Source of the DNA: Thermoplasmatota archaeon
GTDB taxonomy: Archaea > Thermoplasmatota > Penumbrarchaeia > JANQNL01
Assembly (NCBI GenBank): GCA_028279585.1
Contig: JANQNL010000009.1
Span: forward strand, 17,399 to 81,398
DNA: 64,000 nt
Direction: 5' to 3'
In this document: in pieces, positions 42,789 to 50,500 of the stretch
Layout: every line of letters begins with the position of its first letter
Position numbering within the stretch: position 1 is the stretch's first letter
Position numbers and translations under genes: made by a program
The notes under the pieces: generated by a model
Databases searched by the model: none
The model's input: only the letters and a program-made list of their open reading frames with translations
Told to the model about the DNA's origin: nothing

Positions 42789-43520
42789 GTGAGCAAGGGA
42801 TTCCTGTTCATGCTCATCGGTCTTTTCATCTCATTGATAGCCGGGGTTATCCTGTTCTTGTTGGCCATAGCGAGCATAGCCTTTGCTGTGGCATTGGTCC
42901 CCCTCCATTGGTTCGCCTACATCCTCTTGGCCATCTGGGGGTACTTCTCGTTCGTATTCGTCGGATATATCGGAGTAAGAGTGGGCCATATGTTCAATCT
43001 CATGGGTCTTATCTACATCTACACAGCTGCTAAAGGGCGTGGATACAGGGCCACCACTGGCCTTGCTCTTGCGGCTATGCTTCTGAATCCCATGCTTATG
43101 GTCATCTTCATACTGCTATGTGCTGTGGTTTTCATCAAGGACGATCCTCTGAACCACTATCCCACCCACATCTTGTTCGGGTTCGCAGGGTCGATGCTCA
43201 TGGTGACACAGTGTGCGATGCTGTTGCCACTGTTCAGGAGGTGGACCGCGGTCCTTGCGATCATCGTCTACGTCATCGCCCTTCCCATCATCCTTCTGGA
43301 CATCGGCCATGCCATCCTGGCCATCGCCTTCAATCCCTTCTATCCGATGACCTTGTACCTATCTTTCCCAGTGATGGTGTTCCTCAACTATGGCATCATC
43401 ATCATGTCGATGTTCTGCTATGCCATAGGCTACCTTGGTGTTAGGAGACAGGCCAAGAAGTATGAGGACGAGAAGTGGGCTAGGGACGTTAAGCGGCTTC
43501 GCGATATCCGCTCAAGGTAG
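42789..43520 (+). CDS. Multi-pass membrane protein of unknown function
   Basis: 243 residues with about six hydrophobic helices and a charged C-terminal tail (RRQAKKYEDEKWARDVKRL). No transporter motif is recognised. GTG 42789 was chosen because a TATA-like TTATTT (42761-42766) lies 26 nt upstream; the frame extends to 42711 inside the inverted repeat, and ATG 42810 is an alternative. It has the same size and general build as 57304..58041, another six-helix protein beside a giant surface gene, so the two may be distant paralogues. It overlaps the 3' end of the NYN-RNase gene by 9 bp (convergent). Confidence 0.65.
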   Translation: MSKGFLFMLIGLFISLIAGVILFLLAIASIAFAVALVPLHWFAYILLAIWGYFSFVFVGYIGVRVGHMFNLMGLIYIYTAAKGRGYRATTGLALAAMLLNPMLMVIFILLCAVVFIKDDPLNHYPTHILFGFAGSMLMVTQCAMLLPLFRRWTAVLAIIVYVIALPIILLDIGHAILAIAFNPFYPMTLYLSFPVMVFLNYGIIIMSMFCYAIGYLGVRRQAKKYEDEKWARDVKRLRDIRSR

Positions 43521-44576
43521 TTCCGAGCCGAACTCGACCTTTCCACCGACTATCATGAACGTTACCCTGATATTGGAGATGTTCTCTTTGAGCCATGGGT
43601 CGTCCTTGCACCAATCCCTGAACTGGTCGTTGGTGACAATGAGCGCGTCCTCATCCTTGGCGTAGTTTATGACAAAGTGGTCAGCATCCCTTTTGGCCGG
43701 GGCCTCGTGGAAGTACTTCCTGCGCTTGAGCTTTTTATAGACGTCCATGTCCGCGACCCTGTGGTAGAGTGCTGCGTCCACGATGATCTGGATGTTCTTG
43801 TAGCCACGCTTTTTTAGAGCGTCGGTCACAAGGATGATGTTGTTGGCGTAGGGCTTGTCCCCATCCCTGCCAGACCCACCTGCCCAGGCGACGTTCGCAC
43901 CGTCGATGACTATGAGCCTGTTGATACCAGCTGCAGCCTTCATGAACGACTTGCTCTTGGCATCGTAGGCTGCTATCTTCACAAGCTTTCCATTGGACTT
44001 GATGAAGTTGACCATGGCATTGATGTCCTTGAGCCCGATCTTGTACCACTGAGGGATCTTCTTGGTCGAGGTGAAGGCCTTCATCTCTGAACGAAGGGTG
44101 GACCACATGTCCTTATCCTTCTTCTGGCTGCCAGCCGGCATCCTCTTTAGCAGTAGATGGACATGGGCCTTGTCGTGGGTGTTGTACTTGTGGCCTTCCA
44201 TAAGGGACTCGATCATCCTGTAGGTGTCCAGTGCCTTGTAGGTCGCCAGGCCCAGCTCCTCGGCCTCCTGGTAGTCTGCAAACTTCACAAAGCCTGCTTC
44301 CAGGGCGATCCTGTAGACCTTGCCATCGGAAAAACCGGCATCCTTTCCCTTGGTGAACTCCACGAGGTCCTTGAAGTAGTTCGAGCGCAGGGTAAGCAAG
44401 ACCCCCTCGTGGGGGAAGATGAAGTCCATGACCTGCCCGCCCTTGACGTTCCTGTAGACCACCCTTGGCTCGTACAGGTCCAGTAGCTCTATAAACTGCT
44501 CGAGGGAGGCGATCTTGAGGGCTGGTCCTTGGCTGTAACCGGCCGTGTCGATGTATGTGAGGTCAGAGATTCTCAT
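43512..44576 (-). CDS. NYN/Zc3h12a-like ribonuclease-domain protein
   Basis: 354 residues. Residues about 1-220 are unrecognised (DIS-type alpha-beta, with HVHLLLKRM). Residues about 230-350 are a PIN-like NYN domain of the Zc3h12a type: LIVIDGANVAW (first Asp), IQIIVDAALYH, RDADHFVINYAKDEDALIVT with the metal-binding acidic cluster, and NDQFRDW. It is likely a metal-dependent RNase. ATG 44576 gives 26-29 nt to a TATA box (44601-44610), so it is leaderless; ATG 44588 is too close to that box. The TATA box is shared with the divergent gene on the right. Confidence 0.8.
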   Translation of the reverse strand: MRISDLTYIDTAGYSQGPALKIASLEQFIELLDLYEPRVVYRNVKGGQVMDFIFPHEGVLLTLRSNYFKDLVEFTKGKDAGFSDGKVYRIALEAGFVKFADYQEAEELGLATYKALDTYRMIESLMEGHKYNTHDKAHVHLLLKRMPAGSQKKDKDMWSTLRSEMKAFTSTKKIPQWYKIGLKDINAMVNFIKSNGKLVKIAAYDAKSKSFMKAAAGINRLIVIDGANVAWAGGSGRDGDKPYANNIILVTDALKKRGYKNIQIIVDAALYHRVADMDVYKKLKRRKYFHEAPAKRDADHFVINYAKDEDALIVTNDQFRDWCKDDPWLKENISNIRVTFMIVGGKVEFGSELP

Positions 44577-44600
44577 CAAGCGACCCATTTGGACATTTGC

Positions 44601-44610
44601 TATATATAAT
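44601..44610. promoter_or_regulatory. Shared bidirectional TATA box
   Basis: TATATATAAT reads as a TATA box in both directions: 26-29 nt leftwards to ATG 44576, and 26 nt rightwards to ATG 44631, which is also preceded by AGGAG. One box may thus serve two divergent genes. Confidence 0.55.
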
Positions 44611-44705
44611 TGACCATGCCAGGAGCTTTTATGGTTCGTTGCCTATCTCGGACCATGGCCCGACCGGAGTAGATAAAGATACCGTACGAGGACTCTGACT
44701 ACTCG

Positions 44706-45149
44706 GTGTTCAACTGTGTTGGCAAGACCTCTAACAACGAGCAGTTCCTTACCTTTGTCACAGGCGCATATCCCATAAACCCCGAGACGGGTGAGCCGAC
44801 GTTCCCTGACCCATCGGACCCTGAATGGCAGGTGAAGAAAAGGTGGTATGGCGTGGTCCACGTCTTTGACATGGAGGGAAATCATCTCAAGTACCTGGCC
44901 ATGTCTGGGGGAACCCAGGCTGATGGCAAGAATGAGTCCTGCCAAAGGGCCTTTGCCATGACCAACGACGCGGTCCTGAGCCTTGGCGAGCTCGAGTTCT
45001 GTGACATCTATGTCAAGGAGTTCTCTGTGGAGAAGGAGGGTTACCTCTTCGCCTTGGTATACAACAAGACCGAGGACGGAGAACATGTCATACTCTGGCC
45101 TAACGATATCATGTTCCACCCGCCCTGGGATGGAGAATACTCCACGTGA
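44706..45149 (+). CDS. Unknown soluble protein; upstream frame carries an in-frame TAG
   Basis: At least 147 residues from GTG 44706 (FNCVGKTSNNEQFLTFVTGA, then a strand-rich domain ending MFHPPWDGEYST). The same frame continues upstream through IKIPYEDSDYS, a single TAG at 44670-44672, and MARPE, back to ATG 44631. That ATG has the best signals: AGGAG six bases before it and a TATA box 26 nt upstream. So either the gene is broken near its 5' end, or it starts at the poorly supported GTG, or TAG is read through. No family recognised. It converges on the V4R-like gene. Confidence 0.6.
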   Translation: MFNCVGKTSNNEQFLTFVTGAYPINPETGEPTFPDPSDPEWQVKKRWYGVVHVFDMEGNHLKYLAMSGGTQADGKNESCQRAFAMTNDAVLSLGELEFCDIYVKEFSVEKEGYLFALVYNKTEDGEHVILWPNDIMFHPPWDGEYST

Positions 45150-45671
45150 TCATTCCCATTCCAAGTGCCACACGCACTTGTCATCCCCATGGGCCTGACA
45201 CTTGGTCTTCTTTACAACACCTTTAGTGTTGGTCATCTCAAGGATCCCTTTTGCTGCCCCGGTCCATCCCTTGCAGGTGGTATGATCGACCATGCAGTTG
45301 GTCATGTATATCTTGGCCTCATCATCACCAATGTCCACCTCCACCTCGCCAAAATTGTATGCTTGGTTGTAGTTAGTGGGGACCTTGTTGATGACGGTCT
45401 TGACGTCGATCATGCGAACGATATAGGAGAGCAGACCCAGGTCCTTGATGGTCCCATTGCCGACCCGTTCCAGGTAATCCTCCCCTTTATGCTCCTCTAC
45501 CCAGGTCATTATCTTGGTGTCCATCTCGATGGGGTACCAATTCCCCTCCTTCAGGTCCTTTGGGTCTATGCCAGTGTACTCTGCACAATCATTGACACCG
45601 ACGATACCCCAGGTCTTTTTGATGTACTTGAAGTAGCTTTTGAGCACATCTCCTCGGACCTTTCTTTCCAT
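45150..45671 (-). CDS. V4R/haem-NO-binding-like domain protein
   Basis: 173 residues. The C-terminal half has the layout of V4R (4-vinyl reductase-like) small-molecule-binding domains: DHTTCKGWTGAAKGILEM, then KKTKCQAHGDDKCVWHLEW, with conserved cysteines that may hold metal. The N-terminal half is helical (VLKSYFKYIKKTWG). These domains are usually sensors or parts of archaeal regulators. ATG 45671 is 28 nt from the TATA box TTATATAAA (45694-45702), so it is leaderless; the frame reaches 45782 through that promoter. A shorter, damaged paralogue lies at 48599-48790. Confidence 0.7.
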   Translation of the reverse strand: MERKVRGDVLKSYFKYIKKTWGIVGVNDCAEYTGIDPKDLKEGNWYPIEMDTKIMTWVEEHKGEDYLERVGNGTIKDLGLLSYIVRMIDVKTVINKVPTNYNQAYNFGEVEVDIGDDEAKIYMTNCMVDHTTCKGWTGAAKGILEMTNTKGVVKKTKCQAHGDDKCVWHLEWE

Positions 45672-45827
45672 GAAAACTGCACCACTGGGTAGATTATATA
45701 AATATTGTATCTTTGACTGTAGAGTTGCGGCGTATGATGAGGACCGATCCCATACAGAGAGATCATGATGAACCCATAGCACGCTGATCTTGAGAGTTAA
45801 GTTTAATAATCATGCTTGAATACGGAG

Positions 45828-45841
45828 TTAACAATTGTTAA
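45828..45841. promoter_or_regulatory. Palindromic operator 1 of the thi4 operon
   Basis: A perfect TTAACAATTGTTAA. A TATA-like TTTAATAA at about 45802-45809 predicts a start near 45831, so this palindrome covers the transcription start site. That is a good place for repression. Confidence 0.7.
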
Positions 45842-45855
45842 TTTTCTACATCATA

Positions 45856-45873
45856 GCCCCCATAGTTTGGGGC
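45856..45873 (+). promoter_or_regulatory. Small hairpin in the thi4 leader
   Basis: GCCCC (45856-45860) and GGGGC (45869-45873) pair around an 8-nt loop, between the two palindromes and inside the predicted leader. It is too short to call a riboswitch; no TPP-riboswitch core was seen. Confidence 0.4.
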
Positions 45874-45885
45874 AAGCAGAGATAA

Positions 45886-45899
45886 TTAACAATTGTTAA
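45886..45899. promoter_or_regulatory. Palindromic operator 2 of the thi4 operon
   Basis: A second perfect TTAACAATTGTTAA, centred 58 bp from the first and ending 12 bp before the thi4 start codon. Two identical sites suggest cooperative binding or looping by a dimeric regulator. Confidence 0.7.
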
Positions 45900-45911
45900 C
45901 ATGGTGATCAA

Positions 45912-46745
45912 ATGACAGATCATGATATCGGGTTTTCTAAAGCATCCGAAAAGGATGTGACCAAAGCGATAGTCGAACACTACCTCCACGAACTAGTGGA
46001 AAACATAGAATCAGACGTAGTCATAATAGGTGGGGGACCAAGTGGTCTCATGTGTGGGCGTGACCTTTCATTGAGTGGGAAAAAGGTTGTGATACTCGAG
46101 GCGAACAATTATCTCGGTGGGGGCTTCTGGTTGGGTGGATATTTGATGAACCCAATTACCTTCAGAGCTCCTTCCAATGAAGTGTTGTCCGAACTCGGGA
46201 TACCATATACTCAGAAACAAGAAGGTCTATTTATCGCAAATGGACCGCATGCATGTTCGAAGCTCATCTCTGCAGCATGTGATGCTGGTGTTAGCATCAT
46301 GAACATGACCAAATTCGATGATATTGTGATAAAGGATAACAAGGTCACAGGTGTTGTAATGAACTGGACACCTGTCGGAGCGTTACCTCGTGCAATAACA
46401 TGCGTCGATCCCATAGCGATCGAGACGAAGGTCGTGATCGACGCTACTGGCCATGATGCGGTGGTCCTTCAAGCTCTACAAAGGCGGGGGCTATTAGAAC
46501 CAAAGGGATTCGGAGCTATGAACGTTGAAAGCTCAGAAGATGAGGTCGTCGACCACACTTCAGAGGTATTTCCAGGGCTCATCGTCACAGGAATGGCAGT
46601 ATCGACCATGTATGGGCTCCCGCGTATGGGGCCAACATTCGGTGGTATGCTATTGTCAGGAAGGAAGGCTGCTAATGTAGCTGCTTCGATACTAGATCAA
46701 AAGGTCGAAGCCATGAACAGTAGTGCTGTAGAACAAACTGCTTGA
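45912..46745 (+). CDS. thi4: Thi4-type thiazole synthase with active-site cysteine
   Basis: 277 residues. FAD/NAD Rossmann motif IIGGGPSGLMCGRDLSLSGK (about 38-57) followed by VVILEAN and LGGGFWLGG. The C-terminal end has MYGLPRMGPTFGGMLLSG, typical of Thi4. The family makes the thiazole part of thiamine from NAD and glycine. The sulfur-donor position reads T-C-V-D-P (about residue 165), i.e. Cys as in the yeast suicide enzyme, where methanogen Thi4 proteins have His (H-V-D-P). GGTGAT precedes ATG 45912. First gene of an operon with two PP-loop sulfur-transfer-type genes; two palindromes at the promoter. Confidence 0.85.
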   Translation: MTDHDIGFSKASEKDVTKAIVEHYLHELVENIESDVVIIGGGPSGLMCGRDLSLSGKKVVILEANNYLGGGFWLGGYLMNPITFRAPSNEVLSELGIPYTQKQEGLFIANGPHACSKLISAACDAGVSIMNMTKFDDIVIKDNKVTGVVMNWTPVGALPRAITCVDPIAIETKVVIDATGHDAVVLQALQRRGLLEPKGFGAMNVESSEDEVVDHTSEVFPGLIVTGMAVSTMYGLPRMGPTFGGMLLSGRKAANVAASILDQKVEAMNSSAVEQTA

Positions 46746-46764
46746 AGGAGGCAAATAGACCTTG

Positions 46765-47799
46765 ATGGGTATGGAAGACCTTAGCCTCAACAAAAAGGCG
46801 ATAGTCCTGATATCGGGTGGATTGGATTCTGCATTAGCTGCAAGGCTTGTCAAGGATCAGGGGATCGATCTGATTGCGGTAACATTCACTTCGATCTTCT
46901 GTACTTGCACATCAAAGAAGAGAAGAATGAATGGTTGCGCCTCTGAGGCTAGCAGGCTTGCACAAGAGTTGGATATTCCTTTAAGGTCAATACCTAAGGG
47001 GCCCGAATATATCGAAATAATAAAAGAACCGAAGTTTGCCGTGGGTCGGGGAGTAAATCCTTGTATGGATTGCCGGATCTACATGTTCGAAAAGACAAAG
47101 AACATCATGCGAACGGAGAATGCAAGTTTCATTGTAACTGGAGAGGTCCTTGGCCAAAGACCGATGAGCCAAATGAAACATAGGATCGAGACCATCGAGC
47201 AAGAGACAGGATTGAAAGGTCGCATTCTGCGCCCTCTAAGCGCCAAGGTCATGGAACCGACATTACCAGAGGTATATGGTATCGTCGACAGAAACAAGTT
47301 TCTCGATATCCAAGGAAGGTCCAGGAAGAAGCAACTAGAACTTGCAAAGGACCTTCGATTGAATGAGCATACTTGCGGTGGTGGTGGATGCCTTCTCACT
47401 GACCCAAACTTTGCAAAGAAGGTCCAAGACTTGTTCAACCATAATGATGAGGTGAATATGCAAGACCTTTCACTTCTTAAGATCGGAAGACATTTTAGAC
47501 TTGGACCAAAGTCTAAAGTAATAATCGGTAGGAACGAACAGGAGAATGCCCAGCTGGAAAGATCAGCACGGGGAAGGACAGTTGTGGAGGTCAGAAATGA
47601 CCCGGGACCGATTGGTCTGATCTGTGGCGATCCAGTAAATGATGAGCTCTTCATAGCGGCTAAGTTGGTCATGAGATATAGCGACAATTTTGAAGATGTA
47701 GGAACCATTGAGACGAGGTCCCACACCAAGGGCACTTCAGATTTTGTGGAGATAACCATGGACATTGAACCATCTACCATCGAAGGGATGAGAATATGA
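46765..47799 (+). CDS. PP-loop ATPase with NFACT-R-like domain (thiolation type)
   Basis: 344 residues. The N-terminal adenylating PP-loop is VLISGGLDSALAARLV (about 16-31). FCTCTSKKRRMNGC and NPCMDCRIYMFEKTK provide cysteines for sulfur transfer, as in MnmA/ThiI-like enzymes. EHTCGGGGCLLTDP follows about residue 200. The C-terminal third (KIGRHFRLGPKSKVIIGRNE) looks like the NFACT-R-type RNA-binding domain found in this family. Likely a tRNA or metabolite thiolation enzyme. AAGGAGG lies upstream. It ends by ATGA overlap with larE, so translation is coupled. Its presence with Thi4 and LarE points to a common sulfur-insertion task. Confidence 0.75.
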   Translation: MGMEDLSLNKKAIVLISGGLDSALAARLVKDQGIDLIAVTFTSIFCTCTSKKRRMNGCASEASRLAQELDIPLRSIPKGPEYIEIIKEPKFAVGRGVNPCMDCRIYMFEKTKNIMRTENASFIVTGEVLGQRPMSQMKHRIETIEQETGLKGRILRPLSAKVMEPTLPEVYGIVDRNKFLDIQGRSRKKQLELAKDLRLNEHTCGGGGCLLTDPNFAKKVQDLFNHNDEVNMQDLSLLKIGRHFRLGPKSKVIIGRNEQENAQLERSARGRTVVEVRNDPGPIGLICGDPVNDELFIAAKLVMRYSDNFEDVGTIETRSHTKGTSDFVEITMDIEPSTIEGMRI

Positions 47800-48599
47800 C
47801 CACTATCGAAAGAGATCTATTGTATGCAAAGCAGAACCATCTTATAGCGATGTTAGAGACAATGGAAAGGGTAGTAGTCGCCTTCTCTGCAGGAGTGGAT
47901 TCCACATACCTGTTGTCAGTAGCAAAAGAAGCCTGTGGGGACAGCATGATAGGAGTTGTTGGGGTCTCCCCTAGTCTAAAACAAGATGACATCAGGCAGG
48001 CTAAGGACACCGCTGCTGAGATGGATGTCGATTGCCTTTTCATAGAAACAAAGGAGTTCTCGATCGATGAATACCTCATCAATGATGAAATGCGTTGTTA
48101 TCATTGTAAAAAGGAACTATTCACACGGTGTATGGAGGTTGCATCATCCAAGGGAATGAACTTTGTAATAGACGGTACGAATGCAGATGACCTAGATGAT
48201 GACCGACCTGGTCTGATCGCGGCCAAAGAGATCGGAGTTCGGAGTCCTCTGCTAGAGGTCGGCCTCTCAAAAAAGGAGATACGCAGTCTCAGTAAGGCTC
48301 GCTTATTACCAACATGGAACAAACCTGCAGCAGCTTGTCTATCATCACGAGTTCCACATGGAACTGAGATCTTACCAGAGATCCTGAAAAAAGTCGAGGC
48401 GTCTGAGAAGGTCCTCACTACAAATGGATTCACTCAGGTACGCGTCAGATACCATAACAAGATAGCTCGCATAGTCCTAGATGAGGAAGAATGGGCTCGT
48501 ATGAAAGATCCAGATATCAGGCATACCATCTATGAAAAGCTAAGAGACATCGGTTTCATTCATGTCACTGTGGACATTTTACCATATGGATCATCTTGA
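47796..48599 (+). CDS. larE: LarE-like ATP-dependent sacrificial sulfur transferase
   Basis: 267 residues. PP-loop VVAFSAGVDSTYLL (about 27-40; the usual SGGVDS is SAGVDS here), MRCYHCKKELF (about 99-109), VIDGTNADDLDDDRPG, and KPAAACLSSRVPHG with Cys181, which corresponds by motif to the cysteine that LarE sacrifices to give sulfur to the nickel-pincer cofactor. No larB or larC gene is in the window, so the acceptor may be different here. Starts by ATGA overlap with the preceding gene. The 3' end overlaps the V4R-like fragment on the other strand. Confidence 0.85.
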   Translation: MTTIERDLLYAKQNHLIAMLETMERVVVAFSAGVDSTYLLSVAKEACGDSMIGVVGVSPSLKQDDIRQAKDTAAEMDVDCLFIETKEFSIDEYLINDEMRCYHCKKELFTRCMEVASSKGMNFVIDGTNADDLDDDRPGLIAAKEIGVRSPLLEVGLSKKEIRSLSKARLLPTWNKPAAACLSSRVPHGTEILPEILKKVEASEKVLTTNGFTQVRVRYHNKIARIVLDEEEWARMKDPDIRHTIYEKLRDIGFIHVTVDILPYGSS

Positions 48600-48790
48600 A
48601 GTAAGATGTTATGGCATTTCTACACGCAACTCGACCATCACAGATGCACCTGATCTTTTTGATCCTACCCTTCATCTTGGTCATCTCGAGGAGACCTCGA
48701 AGCGCACCCCTCCTCCCTATGCAGGTCCTTTCGTCGATCACATGATCGTACATCCAGACAAGAGCCTTCTCATCCAGGAATATTGAACAT
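48599..48790 (-). pseudogene. Fragment of a V4R-like gene
   Basis: About 62 codons that align with the last 62 residues of 45150..45671: DHVIDERTCIGRRGALRGLLEM against DHTTCKGWTGAAKGILEM, then KGRIKKIRC. The N-terminal half is missing, there is no promoter, and the C-terminus has drifted and runs into the antisense of larE. It is probably the remnant of a duplication that flanks the sulfur operon on both sides. Confidence 0.55.
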
Positions 48791-48840
48791 ATGCATGGGT
48801 GAGTTATACTTTTGATGTGGAATTGTTGACCAACAAGCCA

Positions 48841-49464
48841 TCAGATGCCGAACTTCTTTCGCATCTCGTTGATGCGCTTGATGAACTGGAAGTAGAACTG
48901 ATCGTTCATCTCAAAGTCTGGCATCTGGTACTGCTGGTTCTGCCACATGTCTAGCTGGATGAGGTCCATGCATAGCTCCCTGGACTGCTCCGGGGTCAGG
49001 TCCTCCATCCTCATGTCGGAGATGAGCTTCTTGCATGCCACGATACCGGGGGGATCGATGACCACGCCGGTCTGGTCCTTCATGCGCTTGATCGTCTTGA
49101 GGACTATGGACTTCCTGACGTCCGGGTCCTCGAAGCGCTCGAAGATCTCCACCATCACCGCGTAGATGTCCCTGGCTGCGTCCAGGGTGAGCTGTTCCCG
49201 GTCGGCCCCTTCCTCGAACTTGCAGCGTCTGTGGGCTTCCACCATCACCCTGTTCGCCCGCTCGATGTACATCATGGCCTCGGTGGAAGGCAGGCCTGAC
49301 TCGATGGCGATCATGCACAGCATCCAGTGTGCGCCTGCAAGGGGTGTGTCCTCGTACTCCTCGCGGACCTTTACGACGCGGTCCACGTAGAACTTCATTC
49401 CGCCATGGTGGGGCATAGCTATCTCTAAGCAGTGTAATGGATTTCCCCAATATACGCTTTTCAT
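48841..49464 (-). CDS. Helical protein of unknown function
   Basis: 207 residues, almost all helical, no signal peptide (EYEDTPLAGAHWMLCMIAIE, DAARDIYAVMVEIFERFED, NDQFYFQFIKRINEMRKKFGI). ATG 49464 overlaps the TGA of the upstream regulator gene (ATGA), indicating translational coupling. A second ATG at 49416, with TATA-like TATATT about 35 nt upstream, is an alternative for a separate transcript. No family recognised; its cotranscription with a winged-helix/RHH regulator suggests a regulated partner. Confidence 0.65.
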   Translation of the reverse strand: MKSVYWGNPLHCLEIAMPHHGGMKFYVDRVVKVREEYEDTPLAGAHWMLCMIAIESGLPSTEAMMYIERANRVMVEAHRRCKFEEGADREQLTLDAARDIYAVMVEIFERFEDPDVRKSIVLKTIKRMKDQTGVVIDPPGIVACKKLISDMRMEDLTPEQSRELCMDLIQLDMWQNQQYQMPDFEMNDQFYFQFIKRINEMRKKFGI

Positions 49465-50039
49465 GCATGAAGGGAATCGATATCGATGCCATTTGCCTTC
49501 AATCGGTGTTCGATATCGGTCTGCATCATTTGTCTAAGCCCTGATCTTACGAGTTCATCAGGCGATGTGTATTGACCACTTTCTACTTTTGAAGCGATGA
49601 AACCATTGACCTCTTTAGAGACACGTACAAGAAGATATCCATCCTTGTCTATCCCCCCTTGATCGTTGATAGAGTGTTCTGTGGACTCGATGAGAGCGTC
49701 AGCATAGCTTCTTCCGCCTCCGTTCTCATCGCCGATGGCATACAAAAGAAGTGTGAGAGACTGGAGCCGTTTCGATGAGAGCACTGGTTCATAGGAAGGG
49801 TGTTGCTTATCCCTTTGGTCCTTTTTTAGGATACCCAGATCTACGAGGTCATTGAGAGCCTTTGAGACACTGGGTTGGGTTGCCTCGGTCAACTGCATAA
49901 GCTCCTTTGTATGGTAGGTAGTGTATGGGTCTGATACTATCTCATACAGCACTCTGACCATGACAGAATTCCCGAAAAGTCCACCGAATGGGACGTCAAT
50001 AGCTCCTTCGAGCTCTGGAGGGAGTTGTTCTGTTCGCAT
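49461..50039 (-). CDS. Winged-helix / ParD-like RHH fusion regulator
   Basis: 192 residues. The N-terminal winged helix (about 25-95: YHTKELMQLTEATQPSVSKA, LVDLGILKK) is of ArsR/MarR type. A C-terminal segment (about 140-185: VSKEVNGFIASKVESGQYTS, PDELVRSGLRQMM) matches the helix-turn layout of ParD-like ribbon-helix-helix antitoxins. Two different DNA-binding folds in one chain is unusual. TATA-like AATAAATAA lies about 30 nt before ATG 50039. It is coupled to the helical protein downstream. Perhaps an antitoxin-derived transcription factor. Confidence 0.75.
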   Translation of the reverse strand: MRTEQLPPELEGAIDVPFGGLFGNSVMVRVLYEIVSDPYTTYHTKELMQLTEATQPSVSKALNDLVDLGILKKDQRDKQHPSYEPVLSSKRLQSLTLLLYAIGDENGGGRSYADALIESTEHSINDQGGIDKDGYLLVRVSKEVNGFIASKVESGQYTSPDELVRSGLRQMMQTDIEHRLKANGIDIDSLHA

Positions 50040-50060
50040 ATATCTTAATGCGTCAGCCCT

Positions 50061-50384
50061 TTATTTATTATTTTCTGTAACAGAAAATTTATTTTGGTTC
50101 CTTTGTGGTTGGCCATGGTGGGGGACCTCTTTTTCATAGAACCGGAGCCATTGATCAGCCCACACCTTATCTTTTAGCCAGACCACTTTCTTCCCCCCTC
50201 TGGACAAAGCAATTAGTATGAGGTCATCTGCGTATGTCTTGGTAAAGGACCGACCATCAATGAGCTCATTGCTCCACTTTCTGTCGAACTTGGTAAGATC
50301 GACGACGCTTCCACGCTTTTTGAGCCAGGCTAAGATATCGATGTGGTCTGCAGGATCTGGCTCTTGGCAATCCTCTCTATCCAT
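50061..50384 (-). CDS. Small soluble protein of unknown function
   Basis: 107 residues from ATG 50384 (MDREDCQEPDPADHIDIL), with RSFTKTYADDLILIALSRGG and WLRFYEKEVP in an alpha-beta pattern. A TATA box (50406-50414) lies 26 nt upstream, so the transcript is leaderless; the longer frame to 50537 is through the promoter and the candidate RNA region. It ends 21 bp before the regulator gene and may be in one transcript with it. No family recognised. Confidence 0.6.
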   Translation of the reverse strand: MDREDCQEPDPADHIDILAWLKKRGSVVDLTKFDRKWSNELIDGRSFTKTYADDLILIALSRGGKKVVWLKDKVWADQWLRFYEKEVPHHGQPQRNQNKFSVTENNK

Positions 50385-50500
50385 CGATCGCACGATGTAA
50401 TACGGCAATATAAGATCGAACAGGAGGGGTAGGTGAAAGTGGTCGGTCCAAACCTCCCATCCTTTCTCTACATCACCTGTGCTTTTACATTCGTTAGAGG

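Noticed and set aside
45842..45911. TPP riboswitch before thi4
   Set aside because: The leader has only a 5-bp hairpin; the conserved CTGAGA and related core elements are absent.
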